Source: Lysobacter sp. M2-1 (GTDB lineage Bacteria > Pseudomonadota > Gammaproteobacteria > Xanthomonadales > Xanthomonadaceae). From it: a stretch of DNA of 64,000 bases. The translations under genes and the position numbers were made by a program. Below the pieces are notes generated by a model. That model was not told the origin of the DNA, did not search any database, and was given only the letters and a program-made list of their open reading frames with translations. Below are positions 8,957 through 17,787 of the stretch, piece by piece. The stretch is from positions 496,001 to 560,000 of the forward strand of contig NZ_JAKPBU010000001.1 in the NCBI RefSeq assembly GCF_022662495.1. The letters run 5' to 3'. Positions within the stretch are counted from its first letter, which is position 1. Each line of letters begins with the position of its first letter.

Positions 8957-9903
8957 TGAGCGGCGCCTGGTCCTGGTACGTGATCGCGCTGATCGTGCTC
9001 AACATCGGCGGCTGCGCATGGCTGCTGTGGTGGACGGCGAAGCGCCGCCCCGGGGATCCGCTCCCGGAAGACACCAGCCATGTGTGGGACGGCGATCTCA
9101 CCGAATACAACAAGCCGTTGCCCAAGTGGTGGATCAACCTGTTCTGGATCACGATCGTGTTCGGGCTGGCCTACCTGGCCTGGTATCCGGGCTTCGGCGC
9201 TTTCGCCGGTTACGGACGCTGGTCGTCGCAGGCCGAACACGACAAGCAGAAGGCCGCCGACGATGCGAAGCTCGAATCCACCTTCGCACCGTACAAGGGC
9301 CGGCCGATCGACCAACTGGCCGGCGACCCGGCCGCACTGAAGCTCGGCCGCTCGATCTTCAACAACACCTGTGCGACCTGCCACGGCTCTTCGGCGCAGG
9401 GCGCGATCGGCTACCCCAACCTGGCCGACGATATCTGGCACTGGGGCAGCACCCCCGACGCGGTGCTCACCACGGTGCTGGACGGCCGCGAGGGCGTGAT
9501 GCCCGAATGGGGCACGGTCCTCACCGGCATCGGCGGCGAAAACGCCGTCGACTACGTGGTGGCCTACGTACGTACGCTTTCGCAGCCGCAGGGCTCGCTG
9601 CACAACGACTACATGGCTGCGCAGGGCAAGTCGCTGTACGAGGGCGTGTGCGTGGCCTGCCACGGCGTTGAGGGCAAGGGCAACCCGGCCATGGGCGCAC
9701 CCGACCTGACCGACGACTACTGGATGTACGGGGACAGCAAGGAATCGCTGCACCAGACCGTGGCCACGGGCCGCCGTGGCTCGATGCCCGCGCATCGCGC
9801 CCTGCTCGGCGAAACCCGCGCGCGCCTGGCGGCGGCCTATGTCTGGTCGCTGTCGAAGGGCCAGGCTCGCGGCGCTGCGGGCGCGCAGCCGGGTGGCCGA
9901 TGA
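8956..9903 (+). CDS. ccoP: cbb3-type cytochrome c oxidase subunit III (di-heme)
   Basis: A 315-residue di-heme cytochrome c subunit that takes electrons from soluble or membrane cytochromes into the oxidase. The N-terminus has two membrane helices (about 7-28 and 60-80) as in full-length CcoP, followed by two class I cytochrome domains with CATCH and CVACH. I chose the ATG at 8956, which overlaps the ccoQ stop in TGATG, rather than the GTG three bases earlier. Confidence 0.95.
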   Translation: MSGAWSWYVIALIVLNIGGCAWLLWWTAKRRPGDPLPEDTSHVWDGDLTEYNKPLPKWWINLFWITIVFGLAYLAWYPGFGAFAGYGRWSSQAEHDKQKAADDAKLESTFAPYKGRPIDQLAGDPAALKLGRSIFNNTCATCHGSSAQGAIGYPNLADDIWHWGSTPDAVLTTVLDGREGVMPEWGTVLTGIGGENAVDYVVAYVRTLSQPQGSLHNDYMAAQGKSLYEGVCVACHGVEGKGNPAMGAPDLTDDYWMYGDSKESLHQTVATGRRGSMPAHRALLGETRARLAAAYVWSLSKGQARGAAGAQPGGR

Positions 9904-9919
9904 TGGACGCTGGGCGCGC

Positions 9920-10243
9920 ATGAGCGCATCGATCCCGCCGCGCGTTCCGGAAGCTGGGCCCGTTGCCGCGCCCGGCTTCGACCATCCGCGCCGGCCGCTC
10001 GCGCAGCGGCTGGGCGCGATCCTGTGGCCGAGCTTCTTCGCCGCGGGGGTGGCGACCATGGAGTTCTTCGCCTTCGTCGATCCGCTGGCGCTGCGCGACC
10101 TGACCTTCCCCACGCTGCCGCTGACGCGCGGGCTGGGCTATACGGTCGGCTTCTTCATGTTCTGGCTGGCGACCGCGTCTTCCAGTCTGTTCACCTGGTG
10201 GCTGCTGCGGCCGGCGAGCCGCTTCAACCGCGCGCTGCGCTGA
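9920..10243 (+). CDS. Small membrane protein between ccoP and ccoG (107 aa)
   Basis: A 107-residue protein with a proline-rich N-terminus (about 1-30) and two membrane helices (roughly 35-55 and 72-95). It lies inside the cco operon, 16 bases after ccoP and 31 before ccoG. I do not recognise a named family. Its length and two-helix layout resemble small uncharacterised proteins found at this place in xanthomonad cco clusters. A structural or assembly role for the oxidase is inference from position only. Several upstream in-frame starts overlap ccoP and were rejected. Confidence 0.7.
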   Translation: MSASIPPRVPEAGPVAAPGFDHPRRPLAQRLGAILWPSFFAAGVATMEFFAFVDPLALRDLTFPTLPLTRGLGYTVGFFMFWLATASSSLFTWWLLRPASRFNRALR

Positions 10244-10274
10244 GCGCGGGTTTCGTGCCGAACTGGAAACACCG

Positions 10275-11828
10275 GTGACCAAGTCCATCGACATCGCATT
10301 GGCAGACGAAGCCGGCTCGTTCTACGTCAGCGAACGCAAGGTGTATCCGCGCGACGTGCACGGCCGCTTCGACCGCCTGCGCACGGCGGCGGTGATCTGG
10401 CTGCTGGGCATGTTCTACGCGTTTCCGTGGCTGCGCTGGGACGGCCGCCAGGCGGTGCTGTTCGACCTGCCGGCGCGCAAGTTCCACGTCTTCGGCCTGA
10501 CTTTCTGGCCGCAGGATTTCCCGCTGCTGGCGCTGCTGCTGATCATCGCGGGCGTCTCGCTGTTCTTCTTCACCGCCCTGGCCGGACGGCTGTGGTGCGG
10601 CTATGCCTGCCCGCAGACGGTATGGACCGAGACCTTCCTGTGGATGGAACGCTGGACCGAAGGCGACCGCAACGCGCGCATGAAGCTGGACGCCGCGCCA
10701 TGGTCGGCGCGCAAGCTGCTGCGCAAGGCGGCCAAGCACTCGCTGTGGGCGGTGTTCGCGCTGTGGACCGGCTTCACCTTCGTCGGCTTCTTCACCCCGA
10801 TCACCGAACTCGGTGCGCGCCTGGTGCCGTTCGCCGGCTCTGGACCCGCGTGGAGCGGCTGGGAGACGTTCTGGGTCCTGTTCTACGCATTTGCGACCTG
10901 GGGCAATGCCGGCTTCCTGCGCGAGCAGGTGTGCAAGTACATGTGCCCGTACGCGCGCTTCCAGAGCGCGATGTTCGACCGCAATACCCTGCTGATCGCC
11001 TACGACCCGATGCGCGGCGAACCGCGTGGGCCGCGCAGGCGCGGGCTGGGCGATGTGCTGCTGCGCGGGCGTGGCCTGCTCGACAAGATCACCGCTTACG
11101 ACTACGTGTTCCGCGCGAGCCGTCACCCCAGCGCCGCGGATGCGCGCGCGCACGCCAAGGGCACGATCACCTTCGACCGGACCGAAGCCGAACCGCTGCC
11201 GGCCTTCACCAGCGAGCAGCTGGGCGACTGCATCGACTGCACCATCTGCGTGCAGGTGTGTCCGGTCGGCATCGACATCCGAAATGGCCTGCAGTACGAA
11301 TGCATCGCCTGCGGCGCCTGCGTGGATGCCTGCGACGAGGTGATGGACAAGATGGGCTTCGCCCGCGGACTGGTCCGCTACACCACCCAGAACGCGCTCG
11401 ACGGGGAACCGACCCGGGTCCTGCGCCCACGCGTCTTCATTTACGGGCTGCTGCTGCTGGCACTGCTGGGCGCGTTCGCCTGGGGCGTGGGCACGCGCAC
11501 GCCGCTGATCGCCGAGGTCCTGCGCGATCGCAACGCGCTGTACCGCGAGACCGCCGGCGGCATCGAGAACAGCTACACGCTCAAGCTGGTGAACAAGACC
11601 GAACGCGCCCAGCGCTATCTGGTCGAGCTGCGCAGCGACGATGCCGGGCTCGCGCTCAAGCCGATGTCCGCGATCACCGTGCCCGCCGGCGATGTCGCTG
11701 CCATGCCGCTCATCGTGACCGCGCCAGCCGGCGCCTCGGGCCGACACACCGTGCATTTCGACGTGCGCGCAGCCGATGGCAGCGCCAGCCAGGCGATCGA
11801 GAGCAGTTTCTTCGGACCCGTACGATGA
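10275..11828 (+). CDS. ccoG: cbb3 oxidase assembly ferredoxin-type protein CcoG
   Basis: A 517-residue polytopic protein of the CcoG/RdxA/FixG family, implicated in copper(II) reduction for cbb3 oxidase assembly. It has several N-terminal membrane helices, NosR/NapH-like CGYACP and CKYMCP motifs, and two [4Fe-4S] motifs (CIDCTICVQVCP and CIACGACVDACD). Another helix (about 385-405) and a C-terminal immunoglobulin-like domain follow. The start is GTG 10275. Its TGA overlaps the ccoH ATG (ATGA). Confidence 0.94.
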   Translation: MTKSIDIALADEAGSFYVSERKVYPRDVHGRFDRLRTAAVIWLLGMFYAFPWLRWDGRQAVLFDLPARKFHVFGLTFWPQDFPLLALLLIIAGVSLFFFTALAGRLWCGYACPQTVWTETFLWMERWTEGDRNARMKLDAAPWSARKLLRKAAKHSLWAVFALWTGFTFVGFFTPITELGARLVPFAGSGPAWSGWETFWVLFYAFATWGNAGFLREQVCKYMCPYARFQSAMFDRNTLLIAYDPMRGEPRGPRRRGLGDVLLRGRGLLDKITAYDYVFRASRHPSAADARAHAKGTITFDRTEAEPLPAFTSEQLGDCIDCTICVQVCPVGIDIRNGLQYECIACGACVDACDEVMDKMGFARGLVRYTTQNALDGEPTRVLRPRVFIYGLLLLALLGAFAWGVGTRTPLIAEVLRDRNALYRETAGGIENSYTLKLVNKTERAQRYLVELRSDDAGLALKPMSAITVPAGDVAAMPLIVTAPAGASGRHTVHFDVRAADGSASQAIESSFFGPVR

Positions 11829-12382
11829 GCCCCCGCATCCACCCAACTGCACCCGACTCCGGACCCGACCCCAAACCCGGCAAGCGCCCGGCGTGGCGCG
11901 AACCCATGGTCTGGCTGGTGGTCGCGATTCCGGTCGCGGCGATCGCCGCCACGATCACCATGCTGGTGGTGGCCTCGCGATCCTCGGGCACCAACGATGT
12001 CGTCGACGACACGGTCCGGCGCACCGCCCAGGTGCAGGTGGCCGACCTCGGGCCCGATGCCGTGGCGCGGCAGATGCGGCTGAGCGCGATCGTGCGCGCC
12101 GATACCCGCGGCACGGGCGCCGTCGAGGTGCTGCCGGTGCAGGGCGGTTTCGATCGCAGCGCCACCCTCGCGCTCACCCTGCACCATCCGTCGCAGGCCG
12201 GCCTCGACCGCAGCTTCGTGCTTGCGCCTACCGCCACCGGCTGGCGCGCGCAGGGCGCCGTGGACCTGTCGCACGACTGGAACATCCAGGTTGCGCCGTC
12301 CGACCGTCGCTGGCGACTGCAGGGGCGCTGGACGGCCCGGCAACGGGCGGCCTATCTGCAGCCTGCGATCGCCGGGAACTGA
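11825..12382 (+). CDS. ccoH: FixH/CcoH family cbb3 oxidase assembly protein
   Basis: A 185-residue protein with a proline-rich cytoplasmic N-terminus, one membrane helix (about 30-50) and a periplasmic FixH domain containing the typical LTLHHPSQAGLDR segment. CcoH/FixH is needed for cbb3 oxidase assembly and stability. Its ATG overlaps the ccoG stop, and ccoI starts two bases after its own stop, which fits a single cotranscribed maturation unit. Confidence 0.88.
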   Translation: MSPRIHPTAPDSGPDPKPGKRPAWREPMVWLVVAIPVAAIAATITMLVVASRSSGTNDVVDDTVRRTAQVQVADLGPDAVARQMRLSAIVRADTRGTGAVEVLPVQGGFDRSATLALTLHHPSQAGLDRSFVLAPTATGWRAQGAVDLSHDWNIQVAPSDRRWRLQGRWTARQRAAYLQPAIAGN

Positions 12383-12384
12383 AC

Positions 12385-14865
12385 GTGGCCACGATCTCCG
12401 CAACCGGAAGCCTGCTCGATGCGCGCGGCGCCGCGCTCGCCGCGCGGGTCTGCTTCCACTGCGGCGAGCCGCTGCCCCCCGCTGCGGCGCACGCACGCAT
12501 CGACGGTGCCGAACGCGCCTTCTGTTGCGACGGCTGCGCCGCGGCGGCGCTATGGATCCGCGATGCGCAGCTGGGCGACTACTACCGCCTGCGCAGCGAA
12601 CCGGGCATGCGCGTGTCCGCCGACGATGCCGGCCTTGAACTGTGGGATCGCGAGGAAATACTGGCCGCGCATGCGCGCGCGATCCCCGGCGGGTGCGAGC
12701 TGACCCTGCTTGCCGACGGCATGCGCTGCGCCGCCTGCGCCTGGCTCATCGATCGCGCGCTGGCGCGCGAACCCGGCGTGCTCGAAGCCAGCGCGAACGC
12801 GGTCACGGGGCGCATCCGCATCGCCTGGGATCCGGCGCGCACGCGACTGTCCGCGCCGCTGCGCCGGCTGATCGCGCTCGGTTACCAGCCGTACCTCGCC
12901 ACCGGCGAGGCGCGCGAGCGCGCACGCCGCAGCGAGCGCAATCGCTGGCTGCTGCGCCTGGGAGTCGCGGGGCTGGGCGCGGTGCAGGCGATGATGTTCG
13001 CCGAGGCCCTGGTCTGGGGCGGGGCGTCCGCTGATCCGGCCGCGAACATGTCGCTGGCGATGCGCGACTTCCTGCGCTGGGTCACCTTCCTCGTGTCGAC
13101 GCCGGTCGTGTTCTATGCGGGATGGCCATTCCTCGCTGGCGCGGCGCGCGAGCTTCGCCAGCGGCGCCTGGGCATGGACACGCTGATCGCCAGCTCCACC
13201 CTGCTCGCCTACTTCGCCAGCCTGATCGAAACGCTGCGTGGCGGTCCGCAGGTCTGGTACGACGCGGCGGTGATGTTCGTGTTCCTGCTGCTCGCCGCGC
13301 GCATGCTCGAGCAGCGGGTGCGTGGCATCGCCACCGCCCAGGTGGATGCCCTCGCCCGTGCGCGCCCCGTCTTCGCCACGCGCGAGCGCGCCGACGGCAG
13401 CCGCGAACAGGTGCCGCTGGAAATGCTTGCCGAAGGCGACATCGCCCGCATCGCGTCCGGCGAATCGGTACCGGCCGACGGCGTGCTGCTGGACTGCGAG
13501 GCCTGGTTCGAGGAAGCCCTGCTGACCGGCGAATCGCACGCGGTGCACAAGCGCGCCGGGGCGCCGGTATTCGCCGGGACGGTGTGCCGCGACCGGCCTG
13601 CCCGCATCCAGGTTAGCGCCACCGGCAGCGCCACCCGGCTATCGCAGCTCGCGCGCCTGGTCGAACAGGCGCAGGCGCATCGCCCACCGCTGGCGCGGGC
13701 GGCGGACAGGATCGCGGCGTGGTTCGTGTTCGGGCTGATGCTGGCGGCCGTGGCGACCTATCTGGCATGGCGCGCCTACGATCCGTCGCGCGCGTTCGAA
13801 GTGACCCTGGCCCTGCTGGTGATCAGCTGCCCGTGCGCGCTGTCGCTGGCGATCCCCGCTGCGCTGGCCGCGGCCAACGGTGCGCTCGCCCGCCTGGGCG
13901 TGCTGCCGGTGCGTGCCGATGCGCTGGACCGGCTCGCGCGCGCCACCGATGTCGTCTTCGACAAGACCGGCACCCTGGGGGACGGCCGTCCGCAGATCGC
14001 GGAAATCGAGTCGTTCGGCGCCCTGCGGCGCGACCAGGCGCTGCGTATCGCAGCGGCGCTGGAGCGCGACAACCGGCATCCGCTGGCGCGGACGTTCCTC
14101 GACGCGGACGGCGCGGCGCATGGCCTGGTCGCCAGCGAGGTCGTTGCCGTTGCCGGTCGCGGCATCGAAGGCCGGGTCGATGGCATCCACTGGCGCATCG
14201 GCGCGGCGGGATTCGCCTGCGCTCGCCAGGACGATGGCGCGATCTGGCTCGGAGATGGCCACCAGGCGGCCGCCCGTTTCGTGGTGCGCGAGCGCGAGCG
14301 CGGCGACGCCCGCGCGGCGCTGGCCGCCCTGCGCGGCGAAGGCCTCGAGCTGCACCTGTCCAGCGGCGACGGACACGCGGCCGTTGCCCGGATGGCCGCG
14401 CGCCTGGGCATCGACGCCGCGCACGCGCGGCAGACGCCCGAGACCAAGCTGGCCTACGTACGTGAGCTGCAGCGTCAGGGACGCGTGGTGGCGATGGTCG
14501 GCGATGGCATCAACGATGCGCCCGTGCTCGCGGGCGCGGATGTATCGATCGCCATGGGCGAAGGCGCGGCGCTGGCCCAAGGCACCGCCGATCTGGTTCT
14601 GGCGTCGCCCACGCTGGCCCGCATTCCTGCCGCGATCGATCTGGCGCGGCGCACCCGGCAGATCGTGCGCCAGAACCTGGCGTGGGCGCTCGCCTACAAC
14701 CTACTCGCGCTGCCGCTGGCAGTGGCGGGTCTGGTGACGCCGTGGCTGGCCGCATTGGGCATGACGGCTTCTTCGCTCGTGGTGACGCTCAACGCACTGC
14801 GGCTCGCGCGCTCCACACACTCCGACACCGTACCCACTGCCGCCCCTGCCCAGGTGCGCGCATGA
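12385..14865 (+). CDS. ccoI: Copper-exporting P1B-type ATPase CcoI for cbb3 oxidase assembly
   Basis: An 826-residue heavy-metal P-type ATPase that moves copper across the inner membrane for insertion into the cbb3 CuB site. The N-terminus has cysteine motifs CFHCGEP and CCDGC, then a heavy-metal-associated domain with GMRCAACAW. Other hallmarks are LLTGES (actuator domain), the membrane CPC in ISCPCALSLAIPAA, the phosphorylated aspartate in DKTGTL and the hinge GDGINDAPVL. The start is GTG 12385, two bases after ccoH. Frame upstream of this GTG overlaps ccoH and is not homologous. Confidence 0.94.
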   Translation: MATISATGSLLDARGAALAARVCFHCGEPLPPAAAHARIDGAERAFCCDGCAAAALWIRDAQLGDYYRLRSEPGMRVSADDAGLELWDREEILAAHARAIPGGCELTLLADGMRCAACAWLIDRALAREPGVLEASANAVTGRIRIAWDPARTRLSAPLRRLIALGYQPYLATGEARERARRSERNRWLLRLGVAGLGAVQAMMFAEALVWGGASADPAANMSLAMRDFLRWVTFLVSTPVVFYAGWPFLAGAARELRQRRLGMDTLIASSTLLAYFASLIETLRGGPQVWYDAAVMFVFLLLAARMLEQRVRGIATAQVDALARARPVFATRERADGSREQVPLEMLAEGDIARIASGESVPADGVLLDCEAWFEEALLTGESHAVHKRAGAPVFAGTVCRDRPARIQVSATGSATRLSQLARLVEQAQAHRPPLARAADRIAAWFVFGLMLAAVATYLAWRAYDPSRAFEVTLALLVISCPCALSLAIPAALAAANGALARLGVLPVRADALDRLARATDVVFDKTGTLGDGRPQIAEIESFGALRRDQALRIAAALERDNRHPLARTFLDADGAAHGLVASEVVAVAGRGIEGRVDGIHWRIGAAGFACARQDDGAIWLGDGHQAAARFVVRERERGDARAALAALRGEGLELHLSSGDGHAAVARMAARLGIDAAHARQTPETKLAYVRELQRQGRVVAMVGDGINDAPVLAGADVSIAMGEGAALAQGTADLVLASPTLARIPAAIDLARRTRQIVRQNLAWALAYNLLALPLAVAGLVTPWLAALGMTASSLVVTLNALRLARSTHSDTVPTAAPAQVRA

Positions 14866-15041
14866 ATATTCTCCTGCTGCTAGTGCCGCTGAGCGTGCTG
14901 CTGCTGGCCGTGGCCGTGTGGGCATTCGCCTGGGCGGTGCGGCGCGGGCAGTTCGACGACCTCGATACGCCGGCGATCGATATCCTCGCCGACGACCGCG
15001 CGCCAACGCCGCCAGCCGCGGAGCACGCCGATGCCGATTGA
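14862..15041 (+). CDS. ccoS: cbb3-type cytochrome oxidase assembly protein CcoS
   Basis: A 59-residue single-pass membrane protein. Hydrophobic residues 2-25 precede a conserved RRGQFDDLDTPAIDILADD segment, the CcoS signature. It is required for cofactor insertion into cbb3 oxidase. It overlaps ccoI by four bases (ATGA) and the following SafE-like gene by eleven. Confidence 0.93.
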   Translation: MNILLLLVPLSVLLLAVAVWAFAWAVRRGQFDDLDTPAIDILADDRAPTPPAAEHADAD

Positions 15042-15753
15042 CTGGCTGGTGATCGGTGGCGCCCTGCTCAGCGGGCTGCTCGGTGGCGCGCACTGCGCGG
15101 CGATGTGTGGCGGCATCGCCACCGGCCTGTCGCTGCAGCAGCGCGGCGGCTGGTGGATGGCGCTGCAGCCCAATCTCGGCCGCATTGCCGGCTACGTCCT
15201 GGCCGGAGTCGCGGTGGGCGGGATCGGCCATGGCCTGCTCGATCTGGCCAGCCTGCCGCCGCTCACTACCGCGCTGCGCGCCGCGGTGGGCGCGGTGCTG
15301 ATCGTGGCGGCGTTGCGCCTGCTCGATCGCCGCGGCCGGCTGTCCTTCCTCGGCGCCTCCGGCGGACGTCTCTGGCAGTGGCTGCGGCCACTGCAGCGAC
15401 GTTTCCTGCCGGCCGATAACGCGGGCAAGCGCATCGCGCTGGGTGTGCTGTGGGGCTGGATGCCGTGCGGGCTCAGTACCACCCTGCTCGCAGCGGCCTG
15501 GCTGCAGGCCAGTGCGCTGCATGGCGGACTGACGATGGCCGCGTTCGGGTTGGGCACGCTGCCGGTGATGCTGCCGCTCACCTGGGCCGGGGCGCGCGTG
15601 GGACAACGATTGCAGCGCGGTGGCTGGCGTACCGCAATGGGCCTGTGCGTGCTGTTCGCCGGCGTGCTGACCCTGGCCGCACCGCTGCTGATGCAGACGC
15701 CCGCGCTGCACGGCGTGCTCGCGGCACTGGGCTGCCGTAGCCTGCCGGCATAA
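15031..15753 (+). CDS. SafE/TauE-like (DsbD-2 type) membrane protein, last gene of the cco cluster
   Basis: A 240-residue polytopic protein with about six membrane helices. It belongs to the sulfite-exporter TauE/SafE (DsbD-2) group that ends many cco clusters and is linked to copper handling for cbb3 assembly. Diagnostic motifs are GGAHCAAMCGG near residue 20 and WGWMPCGLSTTLL near residue 142, whose cysteines are candidate redox or copper-binding sites. It overlaps ccoS by eleven bases, so it is translationally linked to the cluster. The transported species is not known. Confidence 0.85.
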   Translation: MPIDWLVIGGALLSGLLGGAHCAAMCGGIATGLSLQQRGGWWMALQPNLGRIAGYVLAGVAVGGIGHGLLDLASLPPLTTALRAAVGAVLIVAALRLLDRRGRLSFLGASGGRLWQWLRPLQRRFLPADNAGKRIALGVLWGWMPCGLSTTLLAAAWLQASALHGGLTMAAFGLGTLPVMLPLTWAGARVGQRLQRGGWRTAMGLCVLFAGVLTLAAPLLMQTPALHGVLAALGCRSLPA

Positions 15754-15802
15754 AGACCTCGAACAATCCGTTCGTCCCGCGTTTGCGGGGCCTGTCGCTG
15801 GC

Positions 15803-16564
15803 TCAGGCGCGCCCGCGGCGCCTGGGTTCGTCGTGCTCGGCGCTGTGCGCCCGTCGATCGAGCTCTTCCGGACCGATGATGTCGATCCGGCGGCCGACGA
15901 CTTCGATCACCCCGTCCTCCTGCAGCCGGGTGAAACCGCGGCTCACCGTTTCCAGCGCCAGGCCGAGGTAACGCGCGATGTCCTCGCGGCTCATGGGCAG
16001 CTTGAACCGCGTGGGCGACAGGCCAATGTTGCGATATCGCTCCGACAGCCCGTGCAGGAACAGGGCGATGCGCTCGCCGGCCTGACGGCGCACCAGCATG
16101 CCCAGGTGGTCGTGGTCGCGCCCCACGCTCTGGCCGATGATGCGCAGCAATTGCTGCTGCAGACCGGGCAACTGCGTCGCCACTGCGGCGAGCTGCTCGA
16201 AGGGCACCTCGCACACGTTGGCCGCGGTCAGCGCTACCGCCTCGCAGCGATGGGTACCTGCGGCCAGCGCGTCCAGGCCGACGAGTTCCCCGGCGAGATG
16301 GAAACCGATGATCTGCTCATCGCCCTCCTCGCTGATGCTGACGGTCTTGAACGCGCCATCGCGGGCCACGTACACCGCGCTCAGTGGGTCGCCGAGCCGG
16401 TAAAGCCGTTCACCCGGGGCCACCGGCCGGCGTCGGCGGACGATGTCGTCGAGCTTCCTCAGCTCGTCCTGGCTGATGCCCGCCGGCAGGCACAGCTGCT
16501 GCAGCGAGCAATGCGCGCAGCCACGCCGGAGCGCTGCAAGATCGAGAACGGGAGCGTCCGGCAT
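15803..16564 (-). CDS. anr: Anr/Fnr-type oxygen-sensing transcriptional regulator
   Basis: A 253-residue Crp/Fnr-family activator. The N-terminal cysteines form the FNR pattern C16-x2-C19-x5-C25, with the fourth [4Fe-4S] ligand at C118 (NVCEVPF), so it should sense oxygen. The cyclic-nucleotide-type fold is followed by a winged helix. The recognition helix reads [10 protein letters not shown], with the E-x2-SR residues that read TTGAT half-sites. The start is at 16564 (MPDAPVLD); the open frame continues upstream but loses homology. It is convergent with the cco cluster it probably controls (perfect box at 6602) and divergent from queD. Confidence 0.95.
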   Translation of the reverse strand: MPDAPVLDLAALRRGCAHCSLQQLCLPAGISQDELRKLDDIVRRRRPVAPGERLYRLGDPLSAVYVARDGAFKTVSISEEGDEQIIGFHLAGELVGLDALAAGTHRCEAVALTAANVCEVPFEQLAAVATQLPGLQQQLLRIIGQSVGRDHDHLGMLVRRQAGERIALFLHGLSERYRNIGLSPTRFKLPMSREDIARYLGLALETVSRGFTRLQEDGVIEVVGRRIDIIGPEELDRRAHSAEHDEPRRRGRA

Positions 16565-16745
16565 GCCGATATGGTGCCATGGCCGGTCGCGCAGAGCGGA
16601 ACCACGGTCGTCGGCCCATGCTCGCCCATGCGCCTGGTCGTTTCGGCCGCGTGTACCATGCAGCGCCTCATCTGCTCCGGTTCGCCGTCCTGGACGGGCG
16701 CCGGAGTTCAAGTTTCGCGGTTGCACGGCGCCGCCCGGGTCGTCC
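16565..16745. other. Divergent anr/queD intergenic region
   Basis: 181 bases between the anr and queD starts. They must hold both promoters. I found no clear Fnr dyad or sigma-70 hexamer pair, and no RNA structure I can name. Confidence 0.4.
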
Positions 16746-17111
16746 ATGGACATCTTCAAGATCTTCACCATCGAAGCCGCACACCGGCTGCCCAACGTGC
16801 CCGAAGGGCATAAGTGCGCGCGCCTGCACGGGCATTCGTTCCGGATCGAACTGCATGTCGCCGGCGAGCTGGACCCGCACACCGGCTGGGTGATGGACTT
16901 CGCCGACGTCAAAACCGCCTTCGAGCCGCTGTATCGCCAACTCGACCATCACTACCTCAACGACATCCCGGGCCTGGACAATCCCACCAGCGAGCGCCTG
17001 GCGGTGTGGATCTGGGAGCGGCTGAAGCCAGCCCTGCCCGGGCTGGACGAGGTGGTGGTGCACGAGACCTGCACCGCCGGCTGCCGTTACCGCGGCCCAG
17101 GGCGCGTTTAA
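16746..17111 (+). CDS. queD: 6-carboxytetrahydropterin synthase QueD family
   Basis: A 121-residue T-fold enzyme of the 6-pyruvoyltetrahydropterin synthase/QueD family, which makes 6-carboxy-5,6,7,8-tetrahydropterin in queuosine (7-deazaguanine) biosynthesis. Visible zinc ligands are His13 in AAHRLP and the histidines in ARLHGHSF. The catalytic cysteine is in EGHKCARL. The DHHYLND and [13 protein letters not shown] segments are typical. Its divergent position from anr has no obvious functional meaning. Confidence 0.93.
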   Translation: MDIFKIFTIEAAHRLPNVPEGHKCARLHGHSFRIELHVAGELDPHTGWVMDFADVKTAFEPLYRQLDHHYLNDIPGLDNPTSERLAVWIWERLKPALPGLDEVVVHETCTAGCRYRGPGRV

Positions 17112-17161
17112 CCGGCTGAATCCCAACGGCTTCTGAATCCGCCGACGAACGGTCGCGGATA

Positions 17162-17203
17162 ATGTTGCACCGCAACATAGACCCCGGTATGCTGCACCGC
17201 ACA
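17162..17203. promoter_or_regulatory. Tandem palindromic operator-like sites before the phasin gene
   Basis: A perfect dyad ATGTTGC-ACC-GCAACAT occupies 17162-17178. A second, degenerate copy TGCTGC-ACC-GCACA begins at 17190, with the two cores in the same register 27 bp apart. Phasin genes are commonly repressed by PhaR, which binds TGC/GCA-rich palindromes, so these are candidate PhaR operators. No phaR is in the window. A GATAAT hexamer overlapping the first dyad (17158-17163) could be a -10. Confidence 0.55.
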
Positions 17204-17242
17204 AAACCGGCATTCCCTGCCGGGCACCGCAGAGGACCCGCC

Positions 17243-17668
17243 ATGTACCAGTTCGACAACACCGCTTTCAGCGGCGCGCAGTCGCAGTTCAACGCCGCCA
17301 CCCGCCAGTTCGCCGACGTCGCCGGCCAGATCAACCGCCTGGCCCTGGAAAACGCCGAGAAGGCGTTCGGCCTGCAGCTGGCCACGTTCGAAGAGAACAT
17401 CGCCGCCGGTTTCGCCTTCTGGAGCGAAGTAGCTGAAGTGCGCGATTTCGACGGCCTCAAGGCCGTTTGGCCGAAGGGCGTGCAGGTTGCGCGCGAGAGC
17501 GTCGAGCGCAGCGTCAGCGCCGGCCAGGAAGTGTTCGGCCGCACCGTGAAGACCAACGAGGCCATCGGCCAGATCGCCAAGGGCCAGTTCGAGGCCGCCA
17601 CCGCCAAGGCTTCGGCCGAAGTGGAAAAGGCGACCCAGACGGCCACCAAGAAGGCTACCCGCCGCTAA
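17243..17668 (+). CDS. Phasin family protein
   Basis: A 141-residue, largely helical protein of the phasin family. These proteins coat polyhydroxyalkanoate granules and control their size. It has the amphipathic FNAATRQFADVAGQINRLAL region, LQLATFEENIAAGFAFW, and a Lys/Ala/Thr-rich C-terminus ending TATKKATRR, as in many phasins. The start ATG 17243 has an AGAGGA site upstream; an earlier in-frame ATG at 17162 lies inside the operator dyad and is rejected. A strong terminator follows. Confidence 0.88.
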   Translation: MYQFDNTAFSGAQSQFNAATRQFADVAGQINRLALENAEKAFGLQLATFEENIAAGFAFWSEVAEVRDFDGLKAVWPKGVQVARESVERSVSAGQEVFGRTVKTNEAIGQIAKGQFEAATAKASAEVEKATQTATKKATRR

Positions 17669-17738
17669 GCCGCACCGGCACCCGGCCTACGGGTGTCTGC
17701 AAGCAGATCGCGCGCTTCTCTCTCCCGCGCGCACAAGG

Positions 17739-17766
17739 AACCCGGCAGCCCCCTGCCGGGTTTTTT
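17739..17766 (+). terminator. Rho-independent terminator of the phasin gene
   Basis: A 10-bp perfect stem (AACCCGGCAG / CTGCCGGGTT) with a CCCC loop, running into TTTT. It lies about 70 bases after the phasin stop and just before the convergent NTF2-like gene. Confidence 0.9.
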
Positions 17767-17787
17767 GTTGCCTGACGCGGGCGTTGG

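Noticed and set aside
15776-15789. CCCGC-GTTT-GCGGG hairpin after the SafE gene as a terminator
   Set aside because: Only five base pairs and no T tract; too weak to call.
16565-16912. A longer Anr protein starting near 16912
   Set aside because: The extra 116 residues overlap queD on the other strand and have no Fnr homology; the cysteine motif begins properly from 16564.
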